Of a stretch of 64,000 nt of DNA, positions 42,191 through 52,076 are shown piece by piece. The translations under genes and the position numbers were made by a program. The notes below the pieces were generated by a model. It was not told the origin of the DNA. It saw only the letters and a program-made list of their open reading frames with translations, and did no database searches. The stretch comes from Geothrix sp. 21YS21S-4. Its GTDB lineage: Bacteria > Acidobacteriota > Holophagae > Holophagales > Holophagaceae. Numbering within the stretch: position 1 is the first letter of the stretch; the number at the start of each line of letters is the position of its first letter. The stretch covers positions 1,364,001 to 1,428,000 of the forward strand of contig NZ_CP132719.1 of assembly GCF_030845995.1 (NCBI RefSeq). The letters are read 5' to 3'.

Positions 42191-42681
42191 AGCGCCTTCT
42201 GTGGCTCCTGCTGCCCCTGGGGGCGCTGGCGGCGGATCTGGGTTCCAAGGCCTGGATCCTCCGCAGGCTGGTGGAAGGAGAATCGCTGCCGGTGATTCCG
42301 GGCTTCTTCTACCTGACCCTGGGACTGAACCGCGGGGCCATTTTCGGGAGCCTCACCTGGCTGCCGGCCACGGCGCGGTTCGCGCTCTTCACGGTCGCGG
42401 GAGCGGTGGCGCTGATTTATTTCGGCCGCCTCTTCCTGGCGCGGGACGCGTCCCCCTGGGAGCGCGCGGCCCTGGGCCTCATCCTGGGCGGCGCCCTGGG
42501 CAACGGCATCGACCGCCTGATGCGCGGCGCCGTTGTGGACTTCCTCGATTTCGTCTTCGGAAGCTGGCACTACTGGACCTTCAACCTCGCCGACAGCTTC
42601 ATCCTCATCGGGGCCGTCCTGCTCGGCGCCCGGATGATGCGCCGTCCCGCGGGCACCGCCCAGGATTCGCCCGAGAACTGA
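42187..42681 (+). CDS. lspA: Signal peptidase II (lipoprotein signal peptidase)
   Basis: 164 residues with four hydrophobic segments. The two catalytic aspartates are in GNGIDRLMRGAVVDFLDF and FNLADSFILIG, and LNRGAIFGSL is the other conserved block. It removes signal peptides from prolipoproteins, of which this window encodes several. It starts at a GTG overlapping the ileS stop. Confidence 0.95.
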   Translation: MKRLLWLLLPLGALAADLGSKAWILRRLVEGESLPVIPGFFYLTLGLNRGAIFGSLTWLPATARFALFTVAGAVALIYFGRLFLARDASPWERAALGLILGGALGNGIDRLMRGAVVDFLDFVFGSWHYWTFNLADSFILIGAVLLGARMMRRPAGTAQDSPEN

Positions 42682-42719
42682 GGCCCGGGGCGATCCGCAG
42701 GACCTTGGGAGAAGCGATT

Positions 42720-42806
42720 GAAAGCGGAGAGGGACGGAGTTGCGGAGGAGAGCGGAGAATATCCCTTTCCGCTCTCCTCCGCCGCTCGGTTCTCCTCAGC
42801 TTTCAT
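42720..42806. repeat. Family C intergenic inverted repeat, copy 2
   Basis: The left arm (GAAAGCGGAGAGGGACGGAG then TTGCGGAGGAGAGCGG) and right arm (CCGCTCTCCTCCGCCGCTCG then GTTCTCCTCAGCTTTC) are imperfect complements around AATATCCCTT. The same GAAAGC...GCTTTC ends occur in copy 1. Confidence 0.8.
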
Positions 42807-42814
42807 ATGACTTT

Positions 42815-42885
42815 AAAAGATAAGAATCACCCCCAAGACACCAAGCAAGACAAAGGCATTTCTTGGTGCTTTGGTGGTGGTCTTT
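42815..42885. repeat. Family B intergenic inverted repeat, copy 6
   Basis: Left arm GAATCACCCCCAAGACACC with AAGCAAGA; right arm TTCTTGGTGCTTTGGTGGTGG. Directly adjoining the family C copy, as also happens at 19901-20080. Confidence 0.85.
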
Positions 42886-42907
42886 TGCCTTTTGACTACC
42901 AAGGTGA

Positions 42908-43879
42908 CTACTGGGCCTCGATGGCCTTCAGCAGCCCGGCATCCCTGGGAAGCTGTCCCACATCGGCGAGCCGGGGGACGAGGCGTTTCCAGAACGGTTC
43001 CGCCGCGAAGACCCGCTTGAAGATGGGGAGGGCCTCGTCGCGCTTTCCGCTGGAGGCGAGGGCCACCGCCTGCCAGAAGGGCATCTCCCACACGCCGGGG
43101 GCCAGTTTCGCCGCGGCTTCGTAGGCGGCCTTGGCTTCGGTCCACTGACCCGCGGTGACGAAGCCGTCGCCCTCGTCCATGAGGCGGTAGGCCCGCCGCA
43201 ACTGCACGAGGCGGCCCAGCTCCTTCAGGGGATCGGGATGGTCCTCCACGCGCAGGTCGAACAGGCGGTCGTTCCAGGGCTGGCCCGAGGGCGTTCCCTT
43301 CACCACGATGAGCGCCGCACTCTGCTGTCCGCGGATGTCCCCGCCTTCGGCCTGAGCCGCGCGAAGGGCCGCCAGCAGGCGATCCGCCAGGTCGCCCTTT
43401 GCCGAGCGGAAGGCCTTCGCCATGGCCGGCCAGACCGTGGCCTGGTCCATCAGGTTGGCCTCCACGGTGAAGCCCTCGCCCACCTCGTGGCCCGCGGCCT
43501 GGATGCACTTGGCCCCCGTGTGCGCCGCGGCGCGGCCCTTGGCGTCCACCATCGCCACCTGGCGCACCTCGCGGTCGGAATCCGCGGCCAGGAGGGCCTT
43601 CAGGGCCTCGGGCGCGGGCTTGCCGGCCTTCATCAGGGCCAGGCTGAGGGCGCCGTAGCTGGGGTCCGTGAAGCTCTGCGTGGCCACCGCGCCCACGCCC
43701 GCCTCCGCCCACGGCACCGCCGTCCCGACGGAGAACCAGTGGCTCTGAACGGCTACGCCCAACTCTCCCGTCGCCGCGTCCCGCGCCACGATCGAGTAGG
43801 TGTGGACGGGGCGGCGGGGCGCTTCCGCGGCGAGGAGGAAGGGAACCGCGACCGCGAGGAAAGCGGAAAGACGGCGCAT
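42908..43879 (-). CDS. DUF1028 protein with TPR-like C-terminus
   Basis: 323 residues. After a signal peptide (LAVAVPFLLAAEA), residues 25-230 match DUF1028, an Ntn-hydrolase-like fold: TYSIVARDAATGELGVAVQS, AVPWAEAGVGAVATQS, GEGFTVEANLMDQATVWPAM. The rest (ARRAYRLMDEGDGFVTAGQW..., PFWQAVALASSGKRDEALP) forms two or three TPR-like helix pairs. The substrate is unknown; exported location is predicted. Confidence 0.8.
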   Translation of the reverse strand: MRRLSAFLAVAVPFLLAAEAPRRPVHTYSIVARDAATGELGVAVQSHWFSVGTAVPWAEAGVGAVATQSFTDPSYGALSLALMKAGKPAPEALKALLAADSDREVRQVAMVDAKGRAAAHTGAKCIQAAGHEVGEGFTVEANLMDQATVWPAMAKAFRSAKGDLADRLLAALRAAQAEGGDIRGQQSAALIVVKGTPSGQPWNDRLFDLRVEDHPDPLKELGRLVQLRRAYRLMDEGDGFVTAGQWTEAKAAYEAAAKLAPGVWEMPFWQAVALASSGKRDEALPIFKRVFAAEPFWKRLVPRLADVGQLPRDAGLLKAIEAQ

Positions 43880-43901
43880 GGGGACTCCGGGGAGGTTTCT
43901 C

Positions 43902-44297
43902 CTATTTCACCACTCCGTCCACGTACACCCAACGCCCCTCTTCCCGGGCGAAGTTGCTGGTCTCGATGTGGAGGCTGCGGCGGCCGTTGGCCTGGAGGCT
44001 GGCGTGGAAGCTGACGACGCCGGTGTCGTCGGCCTTGCCGCCCTTCTCCTTGGCGACGATCTTCAAGCCCACGCAGCTCACGGATTTGCAGTACTGGGCC
44101 AGTTCCTCCCGACTCTCCTCGGCGCGCTTGGCCTCGGGCCGGGTGGCGATGAGGTAGTCCACCTTGCCCAGGGCGTAGGCGGAGAAGCGGGAGCGCATCA
44201 GCAGCTCCGCCGTCTCCGGCGCGGCGGCCCCCGCGTGGAAGGGCCCGCAGCAGCGGTCGTAGGGCTTCTTGGACGTGCAGGGGCACAGGCGGGACAT
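43902..44297 (-). CDS. YchJ-like SEC-C motif protein
   Basis: 131 residues. The N-terminal CPCTSKKPYDRCCGPFH is a SEC-C-type zinc site. PETAELLMRSRFSAYALGKVDYL and the rest match the YchJ/UPF0225 family with an NTF2-like fold. Function of the family is not established. It lies 22 bp before the DUF1028 gene on the same strand. Confidence 0.85.
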   Translation of the reverse strand: MSRLCPCTSKKPYDRCCGPFHAGAAAPETAELLMRSRFSAYALGKVDYLIATRPEAKRAEESREELAQYCKSVSCVGLKIVAKEKGGKADDTGVVSFHASLQANGRRSLHIETSNFAREEGRWVYVDGVVK

Positions 44298-44314
44298 GGG
44301 TACCTCGGGAATGG

Positions 44315-44360
44315 GCCACGGATGAACACGGATCTGCGTGGATCCGTGTTCATCCGTGGC
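44315..44360. repeat. Family D intergenic inverted repeat
   Basis: GCCACGGATGAACACGGAT (44315-44333) and ATCCGTGTTCATCCGTGGC (44342-44360) are perfect 19-bp complements with an 8-base loop. Located just after hutU, before the YchJ-like gene. Single copy in this window. Confidence 0.9.
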
Positions 44361-44372
44361 AAAACGGGCTTT

Positions 44373-46037
44373 TCAGCCCTTCATGGGGATGTGCAGGCCG
44401 ATGGTCTCGGCGTGCTCGCGGGCGGAATCGTAGCCGGCGTCGGCGTGGCGGAAGACTCCCATGGCGGGATCGTTCCACAGGACGCGGCGGATGCAGCGGT
44501 CGGCGCGCTCCGTGCCGTCGGCGACGATCACCACGCCGCTGTGCTGGCTGAAGCCCATGCCCACGCCGCCGCCGTGGTGGATGCTCACCCAGGAGGCGCC
44601 GCCGCCCACGGCGGTCATGGCGTTGAGCAGCGGCCAGTCGCTGACGGCGTCGGAGCCGTCCTTCATCGCTTCGGTCTCGCGGTTGGGGCTGGCCACGCTG
44701 CCGCTGTCCAGGTGATCGCGGCCGATGACGATGGGCGCCTTCACCTTGCCGGTCTTCACCAGCTCGTTGAACTTGAGGCCCGCGAGATGGCGCTCGCCGG
44801 CGCCGATCCAGCAGATCCGGGCGGGCAGGCCCTGGAAGGCGATCTTCTCCTGGGCGGCCTTCAGCCAGCGCATCAGGCCTTCGTTCTCCGGGAACAGCTC
44901 CATCATCGCGGCGTCCGTGGCGGCGATGTCCGCGGGATCGCCGCTGAGGGCGGCCCAGCGGAAGGGGCCGATGCCCTTGCAGAAGAGGGGGCGGATGAAG
45001 GCGGGCACGAAGCCGGGGAAGGCGAAGGCGTTCTCGCAGCCGGCTCGCTGGGCCTGGGCGCGGATGTTGTTGCCGTAGTCGAAGGTGACGGCGCCTTGGC
45101 GCTGGAACTCGACCATGGCTTCCACGTGGGTCCGCATGGAGGCGAGGGCGCGCTGCACGTAGGCTTCCGGCTCCTCCTGGCGCATCCGGGCGGCATCCTC
45201 CAGGGACAGCCCCGCGGGAATGTAGCCGTTGTACTCGTCATGGGCGGAGGTCTGGTCGGTGACCAGCTGGGGGATGGCGCCGCGCTTGAGGATCTCCGGC
45301 AGCAGTTCGGCGGCGTTCCCCAGCAGACCGATGCTGCGGGCTTCCTGGGCATCCACGTACTGCTGGACGAGGGCCAGGGCGGTGTCCAGGTTGTCGGTCC
45401 ACTCGTCGAGGTAGCGGGTGTCCAGGCGCTTCTGGATGCGGGTGCGATCCACGTCGATGGCGAGGCAGACGCCGCCGTTCATGGTGACGGCCAGGGGTTG
45501 GGCGCCGCCCATTCCGCCCAGGCCGGCGGTCAGAGTCCAGGTCCCCGCGAGGGTGCCGTCGAAGTGCTGGCGGGCGGCCTCGGCGAAGGTCTCGTAGGTG
45601 CCCTGGACGATGCCCTGGCTGCCGATGTAGATCCAGCTTCCGGCCGTCATCTGGCCGTACATCATCAGGCCCTTCTTATCGAGTTCGCGGAAGTGCTCCC
45701 AGGTGGCCCACTTGGGCACCAGGTTGGAGTTGGCGATGAGGACGCGGGGTGCGTCGGGGTGGGTCTTCACCACGCCCACGGGCTTGCCGCTCTGCACCAG
45801 CAGGGTCTCGTCGTCCTCCAGGTGCTTCAGTTCCTTCACCAGGGCGTGGAAGCAGTCCCAGTTGCGGGCGGCCTTTCCGAGGCCGCCGTACACCACGAGA
45901 TCCTCGGGCCGCTCGGCCACGTCGGGATCGAGGTTGTTCATCAGCATGCGGAGGGCCGCTTCCTGCACCCAGCCCTTGCAGTGCAGGTGGGTGCCGCGGG
46001 GGGCGGTGACGACGGGGGCTTCGGATGCGGCGGTCAT
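44373..46037 (-). CDS. hutU: Urocanate hydratase
   Basis: 554 residues. It hydrates urocanate to imidazolone propionate in histidine breakdown, with tightly bound [28 protein letters not shown] near the N-terminus, [24 protein letters not shown] near 126, [15 protein letters not shown] near 167 and [14 protein letters not shown] near 455 are diagnostic. No other hut gene is in the window, so it stands alone or the others lie elsewhere. Confidence 0.96.
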   Translation of the reverse strand: MTAASEAPVVTAPRGTHLHCKGWVQEAALRMLMNNLDPDVAERPEDLVVYGGLGKAARNWDCFHALVKELKHLEDDETLLVQSGKPVGVVKTHPDAPRVLIANSNLVPKWATWEHFRELDKKGLMMYGQMTAGSWIYIGSQGIVQGTYETFAEAARQHFDGTLAGTWTLTAGLGGMGGAQPLAVTMNGGVCLAIDVDRTRIQKRLDTRYLDEWTDNLDTALALVQQYVDAQEARSIGLLGNAAELLPEILKRGAIPQLVTDQTSAHDEYNGYIPAGLSLEDAARMRQEEPEAYVQRALASMRTHVEAMVEFQRQGAVTFDYGNNIRAQAQRAGCENAFAFPGFVPAFIRPLFCKGIGPFRWAALSGDPADIAATDAAMMELFPENEGLMRWLKAAQEKIAFQGLPARICWIGAGERHLAGLKFNELVKTGKVKAPIVIGRDHLDSGSVASPNRETEAMKDGSDAVSDWPLLNAMTAVGGGASWVSIHHGGGVGMGFSQHSGVVIVADGTERADRCIRRVLWNDPAMGVFRHADAGYDSAREHAETIGLHIPMKG

Positions 46038-46089
46038 GGGGGACTCCGGCGGAACCCCCTAGTTTCCCACGCCCCGCCGGCGACGGCGA

Positions 46090-46950
46090 TCAAGAGGCGC
46101 GGAGGATCCCGATCGCCCGCGCCAGCTCCGCCTTCATCGCCGCCGGGCTCTCCGCGCGGTGGGAATGCCCGTGGCCGGGGAGGATCCAGGTGAAATCGAA
46201 GGCGAGGAGCTTTTGCAGACTGTCCAACTGCTGCCCCCAGTCGTGCCAGTTGTGGGCCCGGGAGGCCGACAGCCGCCCCTGGTCCGGGTTCCACCACAGG
46301 TGATCGCCGGTGAACAGGAATTCGCCGTGGAGGAGGCAGGCGCTCCCCGCGGTGTGGCCCGGCGTGGGGATCAGCAGCAGGTCCTTGGCCAGGGCCACGG
46401 GCTCGTCGCCGTCCACCAGCCGCTCCAGGTCCCGCAGGCCGTCCCGCCGGTGCATGACGCGCTCGCAGCCGAAGCGCTGTCGGTAGGCGGCGTGGTCCGC
46501 CACGTCGTCCCGGTGGCTGAGCACCAGCATCGTCACGCCACCGAGGGTTTCCAGGTTCTTCATCAGGGGCTCGGCCGCCCGGGGCGAATCCACCAGGACG
46601 TTCCCTTCTGGCCGCCGGATCAGGTAGCTCCAAGCGCCGTAGCTCTTGTCGCTGGTGTAGCCGCAGAAGGAGACGTCTCCGGCCACGGGATGGGGAAAGG
46701 CCCGCGCGGCGGCGGGGAGGTCGGCCTTGTCGTCGGTGCCGATGGAGCCCACGGGGCAGGCCACCAGGGCCATGGAGGCCCGCAGCCGGGCCGCCGCGCC
46801 CGAAGGCTGGGCGCGGACCGCCGCGTGATCGCCCGCGTCCGCGAAGGTCTCCGGCGCGAACTGGTAGCAGGTGCCGCAGTCGATGCAGGTCCGGTCCACG
46901 AAGAAGGGGCCGGGGGCGTTGTCGGAATGGGCGTCGGCGCGGCGGGCCAT
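46090..46950 (-). CDS. Ferredoxin domain fused to a metallo-beta-lactamase-fold hydrolase
   Basis: 286 residues. The first 75 form a short ferredoxin-like module: FVDRTCIDCGTCYQFAPETF (Cys-x2-Cys-x2-Cys) and a distal cysteine in ALVACPVGSIG. This pattern (three plus one cysteines) suggests one iron-sulfur cluster. From about 95 comes an MBL fold: LSHRDDVADH is the metal motif (H-x-D-D-x2-D-H, first His of the usual HxHxDH kept), then PTPGHTAGSACLL, FTGDHLWW and LPGHGHSH. It is likely a redox-sensing or redox-linked hydrolase; substrate unknown. Confidence 0.85.
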   Translation of the reverse strand: MARRADAHSDNAPGPFFVDRTCIDCGTCYQFAPETFADAGDHAAVRAQPSGAAARLRASMALVACPVGSIGTDDKADLPAAARAFPHPVAGDVSFCGYTSDKSYGAWSYLIRRPEGNVLVDSPRAAEPLMKNLETLGGVTMLVLSHRDDVADHAAYRQRFGCERVMHRRDGLRDLERLVDGDEPVALAKDLLLIPTPGHTAGSACLLHGEFLFTGDHLWWNPDQGRLSASRAHNWHDWGQQLDSLQKLLAFDFTWILPGHGHSHRAESPAAMKAELARAIGILRAS

Positions 46951-46966
46951 GGGCCCTCCTCACTTC

Positions 46967-47956
<990 letters not shown>

Positions 47957-48047
47957 GGGAGCCTCCTCCCTCCAAGTATGCCCCCGGCGGGAGAACCCAC
48001 CAGGAAGCAGGCATTGAAAGAAGAGGCGCCTCCGGCGGAGGAGGCCC

Positions 48048-48698
48048 TCAGCGGAGGTCGATCACGTCCTTGATGTCGTACCGGACCTTGGCGAGGGCGG
48101 CGTACTTGTCGTCGGCGGCGCGGTAGCCCACGGGGCAGGCGCTGATGGTGCGGTAGCCGGTGCCCGCCAGGCCCAGGATCTCGTCGTATTTGGCGGGTTC
48201 GATCCCCTCGAAGGGGCAGGCGTCGATCCCCAGCATGGCGGCGGAGGTGAGGAGGTTGCCCATGGCGATGTAGGTCTGGCGGGCGGTCCACTCGCCGATC
48301 ACGGCGTGGCGGGCGCCCTTCACCAGATCGCCCAGCATGTAGCCCTTGTAGCCCGCCATGGTCTCCGCGGGCACGCCCCGCACCTCGGCGGTCCGGGCCA
48401 CGAAGCGGTCCAGATCGGCTTCCGTGATGTCCTCCTTGGCGGTGAACACCACCAGGTGGCTGCAGTCCTCCACCTGGGACTGGTTCCAGGAGACGGGCCG
48501 CAGTTTCGCCTTGAGGGCCGCATCCGTCACCACCACGAACTTCCACGGCTGCAGGCCGTAGCTGGAGGCCGAGAGGACGAGCGCCTGTTCAAGCACGGCC
48601 CAGTCCGCCGGAGCGATCTTCTTCGTGGAATCGAACTTCTTGGTGGCGTAGCGCCACTTCAGCTGCTGGAGCAGGCTTTCGCCGGAGACGGTGGTCAT
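48048..48698 (-). CDS. Nitroreductase-family NAD(P)H oxidoreductase (NfsB-like)
   Basis: 216 residues. [13 protein letters not shown] near 16-28 is the FMN-phosphate Arg/Lys motif. [16 protein letters not shown] near 42-57 and [21 protein letters not shown] near 156 match the NfsB/YdgI group. An FMN homodimer reducing quinones, nitro compounds or flavins is expected. It lies between the aldo/keto reductase and thioredoxin genes on the same strand. Confidence 0.88.
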   Translation of the reverse strand: MTTVSGESLLQQLKWRYATKKFDSTKKIAPADWAVLEQALVLSASSYGLQPWKFVVVTDAALKAKLRPVSWNQSQVEDCSHLVVFTAKEDITEADLDRFVARTAEVRGVPAETMAGYKGYMLGDLVKGARHAVIGEWTARQTYIAMGNLLTSAAMLGIDACPFEGIEPAKYDEILGLAGTGYRTISACPVGYRAADDKYAALAKVRYDIKDVIDLR

Positions 48699-48723
48699 GG
48701 GGCCTCGGAGGATTCGAAAAGGG

Positions 48724-49044
48724 TTAGAGGACCTGCTGGATCCGCGCCCTCAGCTTCTCGATGGGCTGGGAGCCGATGATCCGATCGAGGGGCTTCCCGT
48801 CCTTGAAGATCACGAGGGTCGGCATGCTGAGCACCTCGTACTGCTCGGACAGGGCGGTGTAGTCGTCCACGTTCAGCTTGGCGAAGGCGATCTGGCCCTT
48901 GAATTCGGTGGCCAGGGCCTCGGTGATGGGGCCCAGCTCGCGGCAGGGGGCGCACCAGGGGGCCCAGAAATCCACGACGGTGAGGCCGTTGGCGACGGCG
49001 GCCGCGAAGGACTTGTCGGTCAGGTGCGGAATGAGGTCGGTCAT
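48724..49044 (-). CDS. trxA: Thioredoxin
   Basis: 106 residues. Active site WCAPC (C31, C34) in VVDFWAPWCAPCRELGP. KLNVDDYTALSEQYEVLSMPTLVIFKDG contains the cis-proline. The ATG at 49044 has GGAGGAG 7 bases upstream. A longer reading from 49101 lacks a ribosome site and adds residues foreign to the family. It keeps cytoplasmic disulfides reduced and may serve the enzymes beside it. Confidence 0.93.
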   Translation of the reverse strand: MTDLIPHLTDKSFAAAVANGLTVVDFWAPWCAPCRELGPITEALATEFKGQIAFAKLNVDDYTALSEQYEVLSMPTLVIFKDGKPLDRIIGSQPIEKLRARIQQVL

Positions 49045-49179
49045 GCGGGAACTCCTCCGGAGGCCTCCCAGGTTAGCGGATCCAGAGGGGTTGTCGGTCA
49101 TGACAATCCTTCGGCGGGCGTTTTGGCGGTCCCGCGGAGACCCGGAAACAGCGCCTCCGCGGGGATCCTAGGCCGGCGC

Positions 49180-49731
49180 TCAGGCGCCCTGGCCCCAGCG
49201 CACGGCGGCTTCCGCCAGCCGGCGCCCCAGGGCGGCCGCGGCCTTGCGGTCGGCTTCGTTGGGCTCCACGTCGGGGGGAACCTGTCCCGCCTGGCCCATC
49301 ACGCCGCTGAAGCTGCCCAGGCGGTTGAGGCCCTCTTCGTTGTAGGGCAGTTCCGCGTTCCCGATCCACAGCATCCCGTGCTGCATGGCGAAGATCATGA
49401 GGGTCTGCAGGGTGTTCAGCTTGTCGCCGCTGGGGCTGCCGCTGACGGTGAAGCCGGCGGCCAGCTTGTCCTTCCACTTGCGCTCCAGCCAGGGCTTGGA
49501 GCTGGCGTCCATGAACGTCTTGAAGGGCCCGCTCACGCTCCCCATGTAGGTGGGACTGCCGAAGGCGATGGCGTCCGCGGACTCCAGTTCCGTCCACCGG
49601 CTTTCGATCTCCTCCACCGGGAGAAGGGAAGCGCGGACGCCGGCCACCTGCTCGGCGCCGGCCTTCACCTGCTCGGCGAGGACCTTGGTGTGCCCGAAGC
49701 CGCTGTGGAACACGACGGAAAGGTGGGTCAT
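49180..49731 (-). CDS. WrbA-like flavodoxin-fold NAD(P)H:quinone oxidoreductase
   Basis: 183 residues. VVFHSGFGHTKVLAEQV near 6-22 is the FMN phosphate loop, and FGSPTYMGSVSGPFKTFMD near 57-75 is the second FMN contact, as in WrbA. FTVSGSPSGDKLNTLQTLMIFA follows. The last 50 residues are more diverged. Divergent from the HxlR regulator, a frequent partner of such genes. GGAGG lies 4 bases before the ATG. Confidence 0.85.
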   Translation of the reverse strand: MTHLSVVFHSGFGHTKVLAEQVKAGAEQVAGVRASLLPVEEIESRWTELESADAIAFGSPTYMGSVSGPFKTFMDASSKPWLERKWKDKLAAGFTVSGSPSGDKLNTLQTLMIFAMQHGMLWIGNAELPYNEEGLNRLGSFSGVMGQAGQVPPDVEPNEADRKAAAALGRRLAEAAVRWGQGA

Positions 49732-49805
49732 CTTGCCTCCTGTGCGGGCGCTTGCGTTTGGATGGCCCGTGACCCAAACTTAGGATGCTTACGATCGAAA
49801 AGAAA

Positions 49806-49834
49806 GTAGGCACCCTTTCGGGAGGTAGGCACCC
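49806..49834. promoter_or_regulatory. Repeated GTAGGCACCC site (candidate HxlR operator)
   Basis: GTAGGCACCC occurs at 49806-49815 and again at 49825-49834, 19 bp apart, about two helical turns, on the same face of the DNA. It lies between the divergent WrbA-like and HxlR genes. Confidence 0.5.
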
Positions 49835-49835
49835 C

Positions 49836-50246
49836 ATGGTTCGTCACTCCGCTCCCTCGACCTGCTCCCTGGCTCCCAACGTCCTCAGCGCCCACTGTCC
49901 CACCCGCCACGCGCTGGATCTCATCGCCGACAAGTGGACCACCCTGCTGATCTACCTCCTGGCGCGGGGGAAGCAGCGCTACGGCGACCTGCACCGCCAG
50001 GTGGGCGGGATCAGCCAGAAGATGCTGACCCAGACCCTCCGCAAGCTGGAGCGGGACGGCCTCGTCACCCGCCACGTCTACCCCGAAGTGCCGCCCCGCA
50101 CCGAGTACGAGCTGACCAAGCTCGGCCACACCCTCATCGGCCCCATGGGCGCCCTGTGCGAGTGGGCCGGCGCGCACCTGGCCGAACTGGAGCAGGCCCG
50201 CGCGCGCTACGACCAGCTCCAGAAGAAGCCCAGCCTCAGCGCTTGA
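49836..50246 (+). CDS. HxlR-family transcriptional regulator
   Basis: 136 residues. A cysteine near the N-terminus (CPTRHALDLIADKWTTLLIYLL) and the winged helix-turn-helix (YGDLHRQVGGISQKMLTQTLRKLERDGLVTRHVYPEVPPRTEYELT) are the HxlR signature. Members sense quinones or electrophiles, often through that cysteine. An alternative ATG at 49785 would put the repeated operator-like sites inside the gene, so 49836 is preferred. Confidence 0.88.
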   Translation: MVRHSAPSTCSLAPNVLSAHCPTRHALDLIADKWTTLLIYLLARGKQRYGDLHRQVGGISQKMLTQTLRKLERDGLVTRHVYPEVPPRTEYELTKLGHTLIGPMGALCEWAGAHLAELEQARARYDQLQKKPSLSA

Positions 50247-50342
50247 TGCGTCCGGGGGAACCGCCTGCTCCCTCCGGGCCCCCGCGCTTCGACGGGTAAA
50301 GTCCGCTCTCATCACCAATGGGCGCTCAAGACCCAAGTTTTT

Positions 50343-50422
50343 TTCTCACCACCAAGACACCAAGAAAAGCTCTACCTACTAGGGATGCGGTTCTTGGTGT
50401 CCTTGGCGGTGATCCTTATTTC
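50343..50422. repeat. Family B intergenic inverted repeat, copy 7
   Basis: Left arm TTCTCACCACCAAGACACC with AAGAAAAGC; right arm TTCTTGGTGTCCTTGGCGG then TGATCCTTATT. It lies in the 302-bp gap 50247-50548, which otherwise holds only the half copy listed next and no gene. Confidence 0.85.
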
Positions 50423-50486
50423 TTGAATGCAAAGTGGTATCAGCGACTGATCCCGATCACGAAGAACTGACCACTAGCCCGATCGC

Positions 50487-50525
50487 TTTTCTTGGTGTCT
50501 TTGTGCCTTGGTGGTGAATCTTTTG
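50487..50525. repeat. Family B repeat, right arm only
   Basis: TTTTCTTGGTGTCTTTGTGC and CTTGGTGGTGAATCTTTT match the right arms of the full copies. No left arm is found to its left apart from copy 7, so it looks like a decayed or partial element. Confidence 0.7.
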
Positions 50526-50548
50526 AATTGAATGCGGCCGCAGCCCGC

Positions 50549-51094
50549 TCAGCGCCCGAGGTCCCCGGGCGTGTCCAGGTCCGCTTCGCCGCCGGGGAAG
50601 GGCAGGGAGGCGGCGCCTTCGCGCAGGAGGATGCCCTTGGCGCCGCGGTCGCCTTGGAGGCCCATCAGTTCCGGGAAAAGGCGGCGGGGGAGGACGGCGG
50701 GAACGCCCAGGGTGCCCGCGTAGGCGCAGGCGGCGGGCCGGCTGGGATCGGCGGCGGCCAGGGCCAGGAGGCGGCGCAGGAGATCGGCGTCCACGGCCGG
50801 CTGGTCCACGGCGAGGATCAGGACGGCCTCGGTCCCTGCGGGCAGGGCGGCCATCCCCACGCGGATGGAACTGGCCATTCCCTCCGCCGCGTCGGGGTTG
50901 GGAACCGCGTGGACGGCCAGGCCCTGAAGCCCGGGATCCCACGCTCCGACCACGGCCACCACGGGTCCGCATCCGGCGGCCAGGGCGGCGCGCGCGGCGC
51001 GGCGCAGGAGGGATTCCCCTTCGATCACGAGGAGGGCTTTGGGGCCGCCCATGCGGCGCCCGGCGCCCGCAGCGAGGATGAGGGCCGGGATCAC
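50549..51094 (-). CDS. mocA: Molybdenum cofactor nucleotidyltransferase (MocA-like)
   Basis: 181 residues from a GTG overlapping the XdhC stop (GTGA). LILAAGAGRRMGGPKALL at 5-22 is the nucleotide-binding start of MocA/MobA transferases. LAVDQPAVDADLL near 95 carries the metal-binding Asp. It would add CMP to molybdopterin for the hydroxylase encoded upstream. Gene order (small, large, XdhC, MocA) supports this. Confidence 0.85.
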   Translation of the reverse strand: MIPALILAAGAGRRMGGPKALLVIEGESLLRRAARAALAAGCGPVVAVVGAWDPGLQGLAVHAVPNPDAAEGMASSIRVGMAALPAGTEAVLILAVDQPAVDADLLRRLLALAAADPSRPAACAYAGTLGVPAVLPRRLFPELMGLQGDRGAKGILLREGAASLPFPGGEADLDTPGDLGR

Positions 51095-52068
51095 GCAAGG
51101 GCTCCGACGGCCGGAACGGCGCGGAGCGGCCCGCCGGACCGGCCGCGGAAGCTGGCCTGGATCTCGGCCAGGATGGCCAGGGCGAGGGTCTCGGGATCCT
51201 CCGCGCCGAGATCCAATCCCACGGGGCTGTGGAATCGCGCTCCCAGGCGGATGCCTTCTCCGGCCAGCTCCGCCTGCAGCTTCGCGCTGCGCGAACGGCT
51301 GCCCATCAGGCCCACGTAACCGGCCGCGCTGGCCGCCAGCTCGCGCAGGGCCTCCAGATCCTTCTGGTAGTTGTGGGTCATCAGCACCACGGCGCTGCGG
51401 GCATCCAGGCTCAGGTCCGGAATGCGCTGCGCGGGATGCCCGGAAAGCACGCGGTCGGCCTCGGGAAACCGCTCCGGGCGGGCGAAGGCCGGGCGGTGGT
51501 CCAGCACGCCCACGGTCCAGCCCAGTCCCCTGGCCTGACGGACGAGGGGGCGGCTGTCGTCGCTGGCACCGAGGATCCACAGCAGGACCGGCGGCGGAAT
51601 GACTTCCAGCACTTCGCCCGGCTCCGGATCCTCGTCCTCCGCCAGGCGCCGCCGGGCGAAGCCGTCCGTGAGGGCCGTCGCGAGGCGCAGCGGACGGCGG
51701 TCGCGGAGGACCTCCTTGGCCCAACCCATCCACGGTGGCGGCGCGACAGGATCGATGCGCTCCACGAGCACGTCCAGCACGCCCTCGCACCCGCTTCCGC
51801 TGCCCCACACCAGGTCGGCGTCGCCCCGCAGGTCGTAGCGGAGCAGCCGGGGCAGGCCGTCCGCCAGCGCGTTGCCGGCGCGGGCGAGGATCTCCCCTTC
51901 GAGGCAGCCTCCGCTGAGGGAGCCCCGCAGCACCGACTCCCCGTCCGTCAGCAGCCGCGTGCCCGGCCGCCGGTAGCTGGAGCCCTCCACCCGGAGGAGG
52001 GTCGCCAGGGCGAGGGGCGCGGGGGCGGTCTCGACGAGGGCGAAGATGTCCTGGAGTTCCTTCTGCAC
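51091..52068 (-). CDS. xdhC: XdhC-family maturation factor
   Basis: 325 residues. An N-terminal XdhC/CoxI domain (ALATLLRVEGSSYRRPGTRLL, then GSLSGGCLEGEI) is followed by a Rossmann-like domain (LLWILGASDDSRPLVRQARGLGWTVGVLDHRP, VLMTHNYQKDLEALREL, YVGLMGSRSR). XdhC binds sulfurated molybdenum cofactor and inserts it into xanthine dehydrogenase-type enzymes. GTG start with AGGAG 5 bases upstream. Confidence 0.9.
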   Translation of the reverse strand: MQKELQDIFALVETAPAPLALATLLRVEGSSYRRPGTRLLTDGESVLRGSLSGGCLEGEILARAGNALADGLPRLLRYDLRGDADLVWGSGSGCEGVLDVLVERIDPVAPPPWMGWAKEVLRDRRPLRLATALTDGFARRRLAEDEDPEPGEVLEVIPPPVLLWILGASDDSRPLVRQARGLGWTVGVLDHRPAFARPERFPEADRVLSGHPAQRIPDLSLDARSAVVLMTHNYQKDLEALRELAASAAGYVGLMGSRSRSAKLQAELAGEGIRLGARFHSPVGLDLGAEDPETLALAILAEIQASFRGRSGGPLRAVPAVGALA

Positions 52069-52076
52069 GTCGGCTC

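Noticed and set aside
43800-46193. A 797-codon plus-strand frame antisense to hutU
   Set aside because: Shadow frame; hutU motifs on the minus strand are unambiguous.
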